Positions 36,212-47,992 of a stretch of 64,000 nucleotides of DNA are shown here, piece by piece. The position numbers and the translations under genes were made by a program. The number at the start of each line of letters is the position of its first letter. Within the stretch, counting starts at the first letter, position 1. The notes under the pieces are model-generated. The model saw only the letters and a list, made by a program, of their open reading frames with translations, did no database searches and was not told the origin of the DNA. Source of the DNA: Rotaria socialis (Eukaryota > Rotifera > Eurotatoria > Philodinida > Philodinidae); assembly GCA_905331475.1 (NCBI GenBank), contig CAJNYU010003184.1, forward strand, positions 61,458 through 125,457. Reading direction: 5' to 3'.

Positions 36212-39200
36212 CTCACATTCTGCTTTTCGTAAGAGTTCATCTGTGTTTGGTTGGCTGATTTTTTTACCTTGTTCCAGTGCTTAAACAAAGTATGCTTATT
36301 GTTGCGAATTTAATCGTGTTAATTAGTACAATAGCAAAAAAAGAACCTTCTGTCGTAACTGAAATCTCCGATATAAATATTCGAAAAGCTTCGATGAATT
36401 TATTGTATTGAAATCTTTTTGAAGAAGATCATAGTATTTATTCAACAAGAACAGTGCACACTATCTAGCACTATGAAAGTCTAAACTGTTTGCAAGGTTG
36501 TTCGCGACTCGTTCGGTAGTACTCAAAGGCTTCAATCTTGATTTTTTTATATTCATACTAGGAAATCTTAATGTTTTCTGGTACTTTAAGCGTTATTCTT
36601 TGCTGATATGATACACTTCTCCGTGATCTAACAGCAGACTCGAATTCTTTTTTAAGAACAATTTAACAGTAAATGTAAAATTTAAAAAGCGCTAAATGAG
36701 TAAAGGACGTACCTTTAGATTTTGAATCTATCTCTATAAATACATCAAACAGTACATTTATATTGACGAGATTATTCGTTAATCTTACGTGCTTGCAATT
36801 GTATTCTATCAAGTTCTTTTGCTTTTTTACAAATATGTTCATGTCGTCGAGACACTATTCAAAATAGAGATTAGGTACTTTTGTGTTCCGTATACTTACA
36901 TTGTTTTTGAATCTGTGCTTTCGATAATGGTGCCATTGGTTCAAAGGCTAGATACAAGAAACATTAAATTATGAGAGAGAAATGGAACTAACAGACTATT
37001 CATTAGATTTGTTAACAGTGGATGATTCCATAAAACAAATTTATCTACTCAAGAATAAAACTGTATTAAAAAGAAACGAAAATTGAAATAAAGGAAAACC
37101 TGTATTTTCACTAAATTGAGTTTCTGTTGATAGAAGTGCCGCTGACTGACTGATGGTCGACGGTCGAACTTTAAAATTCGATGTTTCACGATTAAATTAT
37201 TTTATATTAATCTATCTACCTATAGTAAATGTTGACATCGATGTTTCCGATATAACAGTATTTTTTACTACAGGTAAAATTGTATCACACGATAATAATA
37301 AAGGATGAATTGATTGTCTTTTTTCATTTTCGAACTCGTCATTATTATTATTAATACGAAAATATTTTGATGATGGCTCGTCAAGTGCTATGATAATTCA
37401 TAATGTTATCTAAAAATCAAGAGAAAGAAACATATTTTTCATTACCTTTTGAATATTCGTAAACATTAAGTTCAACTAAAATAATTCCGAAGTCTATTCT
37501 GTTTTATCAATAATGTAAAAAATATCCTTACGCTCAGCCATGGCTATGCGTTCATCGTGAGTCAATGATTGATTAGATTTTTGACGTTTTTTAAGCAATG
37601 CTATTGTTAGAATGAAATTCAAAAATTGAATAACCTATGATTTCCTACTATTTACCATCGCTTTTATATTTAAGTTTTGTTTCGATATCATTCGATGACA
37701 TGGATTTCAATGTTTGATGAATATGTGCCAAACGACGATTTAGTTGTTTGAATAATTGAGGTCGAGGAATATCGCCCAGATAATAATCTAAAATAAGAAA
37801 AAGAAAGAAAGAAAATATAAATTCAAATAAAGTTTTCTTACTTTCAATTAATTGATGAAATAATGGATGTTCGAATGACACCAATGAATCAATATGAGAC
37901 GTTTCTTTTGGTATTTTATTAGTCGATGGTTCGATAGACAACTGGGATCGTTCGAATTGAATAGATGAACCTAAGAGACTTTCTTACATTTCAATTGACG
38001 ACAATGAAAGAGAGGTTTTACTAGCGATCTCTTTGAAATTTGATTGACGATTTAAAAGAATCGACGCTGACGGAGCACTTGGAATAGGTGGCAGTTCTAT
38101 GCATGAATTTTTTCTCTTTTTAAATACTATCAAAATAATTTTTACGCTCAAGTGCAGCATCCGGTGATGTGCCACGAAGAATTTCTAAATTAGAGAAGAG
38201 TAGACAATCATCCATTGTTTACAATAATTGTACTAGGTGGATTGATAAGTTCTGCATGAACAGATTCCGTTGGTGATATTGTTTTGTTATGATTTGTATT
38301 CCATAGATTTATTTCTAGTTCAGATTATCAAATAGCAATATAATTAAATTCGTCATTTTTTTTCAGTCCTACGATTTTCTTTCGAGTCAGTTTTCTGATA
38401 TACAAAATCTTCTAGAATCAGAATAGATTTTGAAAGCAGAAAAAAAAACAAAGCCTACTTACGCGAATCACAATGTTGATCTTCTGTTTTCAATGGTAAA
38501 GTTTCAGCGATATATTCCAAATTATCCACTGATCATCAAACAAGATAGTACTCTAGGTTATTATTTATGAAACAAATCTCATACTTGGAAATGGTTTATA
38601 AGAAATTGATGGTACTACATAAAAAAAAGAGCTTACTGATCGAACTTCATATTTTCTTACCTTTAATACCGAATGATGAAGTGTCGTCATTGAATTCTAT
38701 ACCTGATTTTTTCAAATGATCATCAAGTGCTAATGAAATTTTTTTTCCTTCAAGCTACAATAAAAGAATCTATTTTACTGTCTAGCTTCATCATATTAGT
38801 AGATGCTGATGGTAATGCTGTATTCATTGTTTGTTGGCGAAAGGAATTATTAGTATTGGATAAGTTTCCTTAATTGAAAAGAAAACCAATGTGTTTAAGA
38901 TCAAACCGAATCAAGAACATGGCTTTGACTTACTATGTAAATTATTATATGATGATTTATCCGTTATAGATTCATCTTAAAATCAAATATATCGTTTGAA
39001 TTTTGATTCTATATTATGTAAAAAGAATACCTTCTTTATGTTTTCTTTTGGACGATGATGATGGAGAATGTAAAACTACAATTATGGTTTTATAATCTAC
39101 TAAAGAGATGCTACAATGAAATAAGACCTGATCGATTTTGAACAACATATTCTCCACCGCCTAAACGATTTTTGAAGAATAAAAACAAACCAGAATTACA

Positions 39201-39724
39201 ATTTTTTTCTATAGTTTTTGTACCTATTAGTTGTTGTTCGAGTGCTTGCGAATAAACAATGCGATACCAAAGATCGCGAGGCATAGGCAATTTATTTTCA
39301 GGACAATTTATTGGACCACATGATCGAAAACAAGGAAATGCTCTAGAGAATTCTTTTTTTAAAACATCTTTTTTACATTTCAAAACTTACGATGGATAAC
39401 AAGGATAACCGGTAGTGGATGTGATGTTGCTGTAGTGAAATGACGGATTCGTTTTCTTCGATATTTTGATTTTTTTAGATGTAGAATTTGATTTCAATTG
39501 TTTTATTTCTAATTAATAGATCATATCTACTACTTGACTTATAAAAAGTCAATTAATCTCACTGGTTGCTTTTATGTTAGATTTTTTGATTTTTGAAACT
39601 AGAATTTGATCAGTACGAATAGATAGATATATTTAAAATATGCTATCACCTTGGGGTTTCAGTAGTTTCGACTCTGATTTTATCATCGTTTTTGGTAATG
39701 ATTCATCATTGTTAACTGACGAAA
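36212..39724 (-). CDS. Micro-exon gene, Lys/Ser-rich protein of unknown function
   Basis: A chain of many small exons (about 25-150 bases) with short GT-AG introns can be followed. Recognisable pieces in order are DESLPKTMIKSESKLLKPQ, KQLKSNSTSKKIKISKKT, a Cys-rich block (YPCYPSAFPCFRSCGPINC, then MPRDLWYRIVYSQALEQQL), GGGEYVVQNRS and LALDDHLKKSGIEFND. Then follow DYYLGDIPRPQLFKQLNRRL, KKRQKSNQSLTHDERIAMAE, FEPMAPLSKAQIQKQLSRRH and a last exon ALEQGKKISQPNTDELLRKA ending at 36212. Junctions I checked keep the frame, but I did not resolve every exon, and the 5' end may lie further right. I do not recognise the family. The basic, serine-rich, largely disordered composition suggests a nuclear or cytoskeleton-associated protein (inference). 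Confidence 0.55.
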
Positions 39725-40892
39725 GATTTATGAAATTAAAAGAAAGATTATAATAAAAATGTGTTTACTAAATTTTTCAATGAGAATAGAACATTGATCA
39801 AGTAGTTCTATGCAAAGACAAGAGCAAAAATCTACGCCTATGAATTGTATCCTTTGATTCTAACTTTTATCTACATTGCTTGGTAGTTTATGGATACCGT
39901 CGAACCAGTTCGTATGACGTATTTTCTCTAACGATGTTTTCAGGTCTATGAAATCACTATGTTATCAAATTCTTTATCAATTAATAATAGAAAAATACCG
40001 TTTGATTGTTTCTTATTGCCCATAGAATGTCTGATAAACTCGTATTATGAGTAAATAATTACAGTTCGTTTTAGTAGACAATGAAGAAAAAAATTTACCA
40101 ATAACTGAAAAGTGAAAATAATGCTTGTTGTGATTGGCGCGGTGAAACGCATATTCTATTTTCGATAATACTTATTGCGTAAACTTATTTAGTTTAATTA
40201 TTCACTAGATACTTTTTCACCGTCGACTGATGCAAAGTTCTAAACATTTACAATAGCGTCAAAACTGTTACAAAGATACAGACGCACACATTCATCTGCA
40301 TTCTTGATTTTGTAATTGTTATCTATATGTAATGTGATATTTACTTCGATTCTTTATATTATGTCACTTTTTTTAAAAATCTAAGTGCATACTGTGATTG
40401 ATTTGATAAGCAATATATCTATATCATTGATCATGCAATAATATTCAAGAGAAAAATGAAACAAAAGCTCGTTTGGTTCTGATGCATTGATCCTGTTAGT
40501 CCTTAGTCTAAACATTTGATTAGGAATTTAAAAACAAAAGAAAGAACATGTATATTCTTGTGTTCGATAGAAGACGAAGAATATAATCTGTTCATTTCGT
40601 ACATTCAATAGAAATATTCTACAATCATAAATATTCATAACGTGCATACCGTTGTACATGCAACAAGCCTTTGCATTTCTTCGCCTGTTTGAGTAATACT
40701 GAGGTAGTGAGAAGAAGAAAAAAAACATTTCACGGTGTATTGACACTGATGAGTTATTCTACCTTTATCGAATCATCGATCCTATCTATTCCGCGCTGTT
40801 CGATGATGTTTTCTTTCATTCACAATCGTCTCTCTGTAATATAAACAAGCCTTTATCGAAACCTCGATATTACTAGAATGGATGTATAAAAT
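39725..40892. other. Intergenic region, possible 5' part of the micro-exon gene
   Basis: No exon could be anchored. Since the micro-exon gene's start Met was not identified, further small exons on the minus strand may lie here. The 72-codon minus frame at 40528-40746 is Phe/Tyr/Cys-rich and looks like chance. Confidence 0.35.
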
Positions 40893-41591
40893 ATGGCTTT
40901 GGCAAAATCTAAAAAGCAGCATCAACACAAATTATTTCATCGTAAATCTCTTCTTGAACATCCAAAACCGTAAGATTCGAATTTTATCCTCTGTTTTTAA
41001 TCCAGTTTACTATGATTTATCTTTAATTTTTCTGTTAGTAAACGCCGTTTGAGACATCGTTTATATGCATTAGAAGGAAGAATCCATAAACGAATTATCC
41101 ACATTCGATACTTTATTCATAATCTCAATCAATCATATCGTTCCTTATGTTTATTGATAGCATATGTCTTTCGCATTTTTATTTTAATCGATCAAGTATT
41201 AAGAGAATTGTTTGCATTTATCGAAAAAATTGTTCAAATCATCAGAGTCATTTACGGATGGATACAAATGGTAAGAGCAATCTTGTCAGCCGTTCATCTT
41301 ATTATCAGTCGTATTATGTTGTTATCATCTTGTATTCATCGAATATGTTATTTATTATCTATTTTTCTTCAACCATTCTCAAATGGAAAATTCGAAAAAT
41401 GTGTACGATCTTTTTCATATTTTATATTTTATTATTATTCATCGAATGGTGCTTGTTATACATTGCAAGCTCGAACTCGGCACATTGTTAGTCGAGTACG
41501 AGAACGATGGGGAATAAAACGACATGGCAATATAAATGATGATGGTGACATGTTTTATGATGCGTCCAATGAAGAATGTGCATATTTCTAG
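40893..41591 (+). CDS. Basic and hydrophobic protein of unknown function, two exons
   Basis: Exon 1 (40893-40969) starts MALAKSKKQHQHKLFHRKSL and joins exon 2 (41039-41591) in frame across a 69-base GT-AG intron (CCAAAACC, GTAAGA; acceptor TGTTAG). The product has 209 residues. The N-terminus is Lys/His/Arg-rich. The middle (about 45-140) consists of long Ile/Leu/Val stretches with regularly placed Arg and Lys, which could be amphipathic helices or membrane segments. The C-terminus ends in an acidic tail (GNINDDGDMFYDASNEE). I recognise no family. The clean splice joint and the polar ends support a real gene. A second frame over the same exon (41147-41491) is a shadow. Confidence 0.6.
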
Positions 41592-43114
41592 ACGAGTTGG
41601 TTTGCTATTGTTTTTCTATATACAATAATGAAAGGCTAATTTTGATAGGTATTAATGCAGATTTTTGCTCTTTATAATGATGAAAAATAGATGTATATAA
41701 GTCATGAATTTTCTTGTTTTCTTTTGAGTACTTTGACAAGAAAAAGATAAACGAATATGATTAATCAAATGGACAGAACGAAAGAAAAAAGTAAATAGAG
41801 AATGGTCAGAGTAACTATTATTTTATCGTCTGTTTGAATCTAGATGAATGATTAAACAAAATCGAAGGTGAAAATGACATTGTAGAAACAGGAAATAAAT
41901 TTTTAATAATACAAAAATATGAATTGAATAAATTGGCTATTCAGTATTTCAATAGGCATTTATTAGCTACGCGATTTCGAGCAGTTTTTGCTCTTTTAGA
42001 AATGAATGAATAAAAGGTCTAGTTTGTATATTTCGATTATTGTGACATATTTATTGGAATGGTTCGATACGCCATCAACAAGGACGTCTCTTTTTCTATA
42101 TTGACAATGAAATGCAATCATGAAGCATGGTAGTATATTGATATTATTCTCAAACGCAAATATTTAATTAATATCTTATCACAATTTTTCCTTGATTGAA
42201 CCTATGCGTTGTAACTAATATGTCAATAGGACAGTTAGGTTTTTTATGCCTGCTGTTTTCTTTCGAGCGCACGTGTTGTAATATTCGCTATAATAAACAT
42301 AATATTACCTTGTAAAATATGATATTTTTCATATCATGCTTGAAATATTTGTTTTGACGTTCTAAGACGAAAAATATTGATTTGTATTTCAGATGAATTG
42401 TATTATTGATGTTTTTCGTTTGTTGAACCAGGATAAAATTACTGTCAAGGTCTTATTATTATTGTTAGCAAATATCAATGTAAAAAAAGCAGAATGTTAC
42501 TGTATGAAATGACAAAACAATAGATCGACTTGAATGAATAAATAAAAATTTATAATGCGAATTTAATTTGATTTTCTAATTTTTTTTTGAAACTTGTAAA
42601 TGTACTTCAGTTAATATTTTCGCAAGTTAACAGATGCGTGTCAATACTTAAAAACAAATACTCTAATGCTTTTATGATTTATCAAATCTAATAATGAATC
42701 ATACGCATTCGTACAGGAATATGTTTGTTTTTATAATAGTCGCAGATGGTTGCAATAACTGCGCGACGAGATAACAATAAGACGAGTTACTTAAGAATGA
42801 TACGATTTATTACTTAACGAACCAGTACGAGACTTCATGAGATGATTGCTTTTCATCAAGATTGTCCACAGTCAATATTGACAGAGGTCTCGCTTTCCGA
42901 TAACGTTACTCATTAAAACATAAATAAAAATTCTGTCATTTACCAGGCAAATATCAAGGTAAGTTTCCATTTGTTCTGCAAAAACACAACTATATTTGAC
43001 CATTGAGTAATAAAACAAAAAAAATGCACATTTTTTTTCTTTCTCTCCCTCTCTCTCTTTTTTTACTATTTCAGTTAACAACAGACAAATATAAACTTCT
43101 ATCTTTATCACTCA
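41592..43114. other. Intergenic region with probable 5'-UTR intron of the next gene
   Basis: No coding exon is supported. Near the right end a donor (AAG|GTAAGT, about 42958) and an acceptor (CTATTTCAG, about 43074) frame a probable 5'-UTR intron of about 115 bases before the B-box-like gene at 43115. Confidence 0.45.
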
Positions 43115-44452
43115 ATGTCTCAGGTATGTGAAATAGAATTTTGTCGACGTACATCTTGTGCTCTATGTCATTGTTGTCAACTAAATGTCTGCATCATCCA
43201 TTTAAATGAACACAATAATGTACTTAATCGTCAGTTAGATCCTCTTATTGACCAAATCAATTTATTGGATAATCGTCTTCGAACACTAAATATTCAAACA
43301 ATTGTCAATAGTTATCGTGAAAAACTTGAACGATGGCGGTTAGATTCTCATAAAGAAATTGATCGATATTTTGAAGATAAATGTCAAGAACTCGAACGAC
43401 TTGTTGTGGATAAATTTGATGAACAACACGAAGAACTTGGCAACTTACAATCAAAACTTAGTGAACTCATTCAAGAACAACAAGTAACTCGTGATGACTT
43501 CTATGAATTAACATTGATAAGTGAACAACTCGAACAAGATATAAATAATATTGAAGGAAATTTTATTCAACTTGATGCTCGTCCATTAATATTAGATTTT
43601 ACTTTAATTAGTATTAAAGGAATCAATGAACAAGACTATGATCTATCAATACTTTCGCCTGTTCATAAAAGTATTAATCGTCCCGCTGGAAGCTATGGAG
43701 CATTGGCTTGTAATAATAAATATTTATTAATACATCAAGCACCAAATTTATGTTTAGTTGATCAAGATTTAACAATAATTAAAAATATTCCATGGCGTCA
43801 CGGGACAATTTATGATATATGTTGGTCGATGGTGCTGAATCTATTTATTGTTCTTGATCAAAAACATCTTTATTTTGTCGATGAAAAAACTATGTCAATT
43901 GAAAAAGTATCAACAATCGAAAAACGTAAATGGCTATCATGTACGTGTTTTAAAGAATTTCTTTTTCTATCAACAAATGAATGGGGATCATCAATAACAA
44001 AGATTCTTTTGAATTCGTCGAAAAAGCTCGACAAACAATGGCAATCACCTGAGATATGTAAAAAAGATGAATATATTGACGTTATTACTGCTAATAATAA
44101 AAAAATTGCTATAATTATTCGAAATAGTTCAAAGCAGACAGTACGTTTTGAATTAAGATCTCCAGAAACATTAGATAGAATTTGGTCACTTATACTCAAT
44201 GACGTGTGGAGCCCAAATAAACCCTTTCACTGTTGTCCACTTATTAACGACGATTGGCTTGTGGCTGATCACACGACCGGACGTTTATTACATATAAGCA
44301 GAACAGGATTAATGAAATCGGTACTACCGTATAATAGCATGCCATACTGTGTTGCTAGATTTGGTATAAATACGCTGGCTGTATCGGCAAATGATGGAAT
44401 TCATTTTCATAATTTAAATTATAGAAAAACATATACTATTTTTGTTGTTTGA
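43115..44452 (+). CDS. B-box-like zinc finger / coiled-coil / propeller-like protein, copy 1
   Basis: This is one uninterrupted frame of 445 residues. Residues 5-33 carry a B-box-like cysteine/histidine cluster (CEIEFCRRTSCALCHCC, then C-x2-H-x3-H). Residues about 40-155 are charged heptad-like helix (REKLERWRLDSHKEIDRYF), as in TRIM-type coiled coils. Residues about 190-440 have repeated beta-strand blocks (YGALACNNKYLLIH, ICWSMVLNLFIVLD, DDWLVADHTTGRLLHI, NTLAVSANDGIHFH), which suggest a beta-propeller of NHL/WD type. There is no RING, so a ubiquitin ligase role is doubtful. Such intronless B-box/propeller families are expanded in bdelloids (my recollection, unverified). It is the upstream member of a tandem pair with the gene at 45054. 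Cytosolic scaffold or immune-like roles are guesses. Confidence 0.85.
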   Translation: MSQVCEIEFCRRTSCALCHCCQLNVCIIHLNEHNNVLNRQLDPLIDQINLLDNRLRTLNIQTIVNSYREKLERWRLDSHKEIDRYFEDKCQELERLVVDKFDEQHEELGNLQSKLSELIQEQQVTRDDFYELTLISEQLEQDINNIEGNFIQLDARPLILDFTLISIKGINEQDYDLSILSPVHKSINRPAGSYGALACNNKYLLIHQAPNLCLVDQDLTIIKNIPWRHGTIYDICWSMVLNLFIVLDQKHLYFVDEKTMSIEKVSTIEKRKWLSCTCFKEFLFLSTNEWGSSITKILLNSSKKLDKQWQSPEICKKDEYIDVITANNKKIAIIIRNSSKQTVRFELRSPETLDRIWSLILNDVWSPNKPFHCCPLINDDWLVADHTTGRLLHISRTGLMKSVLPYNSMPYCVARFGINTLAVSANDGIHFHNLNYRKTYTIFVV

Positions 44453-45053
44453 TTATTATATGTTGTTCATTTTTGATAATAACCAACGTAGAAGAAAACA
44501 ACAAAGACAGCGTAAGAAAAATAAACATTTCAGTTAACTACTTCCAAAACAAAAATGAAATCTCTTATAATCTAATAAAATTAACAAAGATCTCAAACGA
44601 ATTCGTGTTGAAATTATTTTCTTTTTTAAAAATATATGCTTAAATGACAACGATCCATTCTAGCAACGAATCTTCATGAATCGAGTTGTCTAGAGTACGA
44701 ATCTGAAGAGCATTCAGAAAAATAGGATAGCTGAATCATATTTCAAAATTGATCATTCTTTGCATGACTGCGAACAGTATTCTCAAAATGATTAGTTAGT
44801 GAAAGATTTTTAACAGAAATTTTCTCATATGAAAAGATGTTTTAACTAAATAAATAATATTAATTATGCAAAATGACAGGAAGTCATTTTTTTTTATCTA
44901 GCCTCTTATTCACACAGAAGTTGGAAGAAAAAAAGGAGCGGCTTCGACTTTTATCATAGCGGAGAGGCGGTAACAACTAGTATTTGTTCTTATGCAGACA
45001 CGACAAAAAATTTTCTCTTTACTTTTATAATAAACCACAGCTGACAGTTTGAC
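44453..45053. other. Spacer between tandem paralogues
   Basis: About 600 bases between the two B-box-like genes with no supported exon. The 64-codon frame at 44449-44643 overlaps the upstream stop and looks like chance. Confidence 0.5.
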
Positions 45054-46379
45054 ATGAATTCTGGTCAAAATCAAACGCTTTTCCTATGTACGGTCTCTGA
45101 ATGTAATAGGGAATCGTGTGCGTTGTGTCGTTGTTGTGAAGAAAATTATTGTCTTCAACATTTAATTGCACATACTGGGTCACGAAAACGAGCATTGAAT
45201 TGTTTGAATGATGAAATTAACAAACTTGATCAACAAATTAAAATATTAAATATTCAACCGGCCATTGAAAACTGTCGTCAAAAATTTGAACAATGGCGTG
45301 TGGAATGTCATAATCGGATTGATAAATATTTCGAACGAAAAATTTTTCAATTTCATCGATTTATCGACGAGAAAATTGATGATCAACGAACAGAAATCCA
45401 TCGTTTACAATCGGAAGTAGATGAGCTTATTAATAGACACGAACTCAATGATCAAGATTTTAACTCATTAAGATCGATTATCAATGATGTTGGAATAGAA
45501 ATAGACTATGTCAAAAAAATCTATGATCAAGTTAATATTGATCCATTACCAATCGATGATAATCTAATTTCGATTAATAAACCGAACAATTTTAAGTTAA
45601 ATCCATCCAGTTTATCAATTATTGATGCAGCAATCAATCATCCTCAAGGAAGTTATGGGGCATTAGCCGGCAATGAAAAATGTCTATTGGTACATTTAAC
45701 ACCAAACTTGATTTTAATGGATAAACGAATGAATACAATTCAACAAATTGCATGGCCTTATGGTGTCATTTCGAGTATCTGTTGGTCATCAACAAAAAAG
45801 CGATTTGTTGTTATTGGAAAAAGTAGCATCTATCTTGTTGATGGTCGAAATATGTCAATTGAAAGTTTAAAAATGATGGAGAAGCGAAAATGGTTTTCAT
45901 GTGCATGTTCTGATACATCTCTTTTTCTATCAATAGATGAGATAAATCCGTCGATTGTGGAATTTCATCTTTTACCTTCAATTAGAATGGTTAACCAATG
46001 GAAATCTCCGTATCTATGTGCGAAAGATGAATGCATTGATCATATTTCGTACAATAATTCAACACTTGTTTTGATGATTTCGAATAACGTTGACAGATCT
46101 GTACGCATGGAACTAAGATTATCGAAGACACTTGAACTTATCTGGTCACTTAAATTTGATATTATACGTCAGCAAAGGAAAGCATTTCGTTGTTGCTCGA
46201 TCAATTCAAATGAATGGTTAGTAGCTGATTATCAAAATCGTCGTTTATTACACGTCGAAAAAGATGGAAAGGTGAAAACAATTATTCCATACGATTTAAT
46301 TCCTTGTCATGTTGTTCTATTCGGCTCAAATCTATTAGCTGTATCAAGAAAAAATGGCATCAATTTTCATAGACTATAA
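45054..46379 (+). CDS. B-box-like zinc finger / coiled-coil / propeller-like protein, copy 2
   Basis: A single frame of 441 residues, paralogous to the gene just upstream along its whole length (by eye near half identical). Shared landmarks are the SCALCRCC cluster with C-x2-H-x3-H, the coiled coil (NCRQKFEQWRVECHNRIDKYF), and the propeller-like blocks HPQGSYGALAGNEKCLLVH, ISSICWSSTKKRFVVIG, MEKRKWFSCACSD, NEWLVADYQNRRLLHV and NLLAVSRKNGINFHRL. The N-terminus differs (NSGQNQTLFLCTVSECNRE). Both copies lack introns in a region where most genes have many, which suggests that an intronless ancestor duplicated locally. The function is unknown. Zinc binding by the N-terminal cluster is likely from the spacing. 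Confidence 0.85.
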   Translation: MNSGQNQTLFLCTVSECNRESCALCRCCEENYCLQHLIAHTGSRKRALNCLNDEINKLDQQIKILNIQPAIENCRQKFEQWRVECHNRIDKYFERKIFQFHRFIDEKIDDQRTEIHRLQSEVDELINRHELNDQDFNSLRSIINDVGIEIDYVKKIYDQVNIDPLPIDDNLISINKPNNFKLNPSSLSIIDAAINHPQGSYGALAGNEKCLLVHLTPNLILMDKRMNTIQQIAWPYGVISSICWSSTKKRFVVIGKSSIYLVDGRNMSIESLKMMEKRKWFSCACSDTSLFLSIDEINPSIVEFHLLPSIRMVNQWKSPYLCAKDECIDHISYNNSTLVLMISNNVDRSVRMELRLSKTLELIWSLKFDIIRQQRKAFRCCSINSNEWLVADYQNRRLLHVEKDGKVKTIIPYDLIPCHVVLFGSNLLAVSRKNGINFHRL

Positions 46380-46641
46380 ATTCTTCTTTAAATTCCTGCT
46401 CACCATAGTTTTTGAATGATATATAATTTAATAATATAAATTTATGTCTATTTCTTGGACATAAAAAAATTAGAATCCATAAATAGACTTATAAATTTTT
46501 ACAACTTCGATTGAGTCCTATGAAATAGTGATTCTATTTTGTTTCGGCCATGACAAATATAAACTAGTTGTCTATGAAATTACTAAAATATTGCAGAAAC
46601 TCACGTCTTTAACCGATCAATTTTTTAGGTCAGCTGCCTAT

Positions 46642-47984
46642 CAGGGGTCGCAACCGTCCAACTTTTCATGGGCCGACCCGACCCGTTGATTTGTCTGGAC
46701 CGACCGGGCCGGACCGACATAATCTGATGAACTATCTTTTAATCATATTTGAGATTAATAAGATTGAAATTTAATGCAGTATTTAGAAAAAGTTACCTAC
46801 ACGTACACAGTATGACTTTGATTTCTTAATAAATTTCATAAGATCACATAATTCATATGATAACAAAAAATATCATAAGTAACGGATGCATCGGCAAAAA
46901 TGACGGTCTCAGTTTTTCTTCAATATTCCTTTCAGCTTTCATAGTTTCGGACTGACTTTTTTACCCAAAGATTCAGCCTTGAATGCTCTACAAAACAAAA
47001 AAAAATGAATCGTATGGAGATAGAAACAAAAATATTATGACAGTAATACTCAAAACAAGTAACATCAACAACTTTAGAGCACGAACTACAACTTCTTGTA
47101 TTTATGTGTTCTCATATCGAGCTATAGAGGCAAATTGAACTGCCGATTGTGTAGAGCTTCAAAAGGTCTATCTTATTAGTATACTGAAATAATTTCATAA
47201 TCAAAACATGCTGGATAAAATAAGTATTACTTTTTCTTTAAATTTTCTAAAAAACGCGTTTTTACCAATAATTTTCCGTTTTCTTGAAAAATTCATATTA
47301 GTCGACCAAGTACTACTTTTTGGTGAAAACTTTCTGCCTTTTTTTAAAGGTACAGACTGGCACTATGGAATATCATGGAGTTATACCTTAATTCTGCAGA
47401 AGTATCACTTCCTAGCGACTAGATTCAAATAAAATGCCGAAATATGCCAGAGGGTGACTAAATGACCAAAAACTGAATGCTTTGTCAATATTTTTTCGTT
47501 GAAATATTCTTTCGTATGTTTCATTATATAGTGCGCTCATCATCGCATCAGAAATATTACTTTGAAGCTTTCTAAAAGTGTTTCACTAGCAAGAAAAAAC
47601 GCAAATTAATTTGAATACAAGTTCTTTAAAGTTGATATCGATGTTTGTTAGAAGTATTACTACAATAATTGCTTTGTTTCTATCTCCATGTGATTCATTT
47701 TTTTATGGTTTTGTAGAGCATTCAAGGCTGAATCTTTTGGTATAAAAGTCAGTCCGAAACTATGAAAGCTGAAAGGAATATTGAAGAAATATTGAGACCG
47801 CCATTTGTGCTGACGCACCAGTTATGTTCGATTCATAAGAAAAAAAAATAAAACAAGCCGGTCCGGGTGGACCGAAGAAATACGTGGCCCGCCCGGACCG
47901 GCAGAAAATTTTCACCGGTCCGCCCGGCCCGGTGAAAATTTACCAACGGTCCGGTCCGGGTCGGGCGGCTCGTTGCGACCCCTG
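46642..47984. mobile_element. Fold-back hAT-type element with perfect 8-bp duplication
   Basis: The element is 1343 bases long. It is bounded by exact direct repeats CTGCCTAT at 46634-46641 and 47985-47992 and starts and ends with the inverted repeat CAGGGGTCGCAAC (13 bases). Both ends carry GC-rich ccggaccgg/gacccgacccg blocks foreign to the AT-rich host. Inward, the arms continue as long inverted repeats: about 46872-47046 pairs with 47655-47827 at high identity, with weaker pairing to about 47105 and 47600. The 8-bp duplication and CAGGG ends indicate hAT transposition (family knowledge). There is no transposase, so it was mobilised in trans. The 74-codon frame at 47208 is chance. Confidence 0.85.
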
Positions 47985-47992
47985 CTGCCTAT

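Noticed and set aside
41147-41491. 114-codon plus frame
   Set aside because: Shadow of the 41039-41591 exon in another frame; the latter has the splice-matched start.
42059-42080. GGTTCGATACG as a tRNA B box
   Set aside because: No A box at the right distance and no cloverleaf.
47208-47432. 74-codon plus frame
   Set aside because: It lies in the non-coding interior of the fold-back hAT element and has no transposase features.
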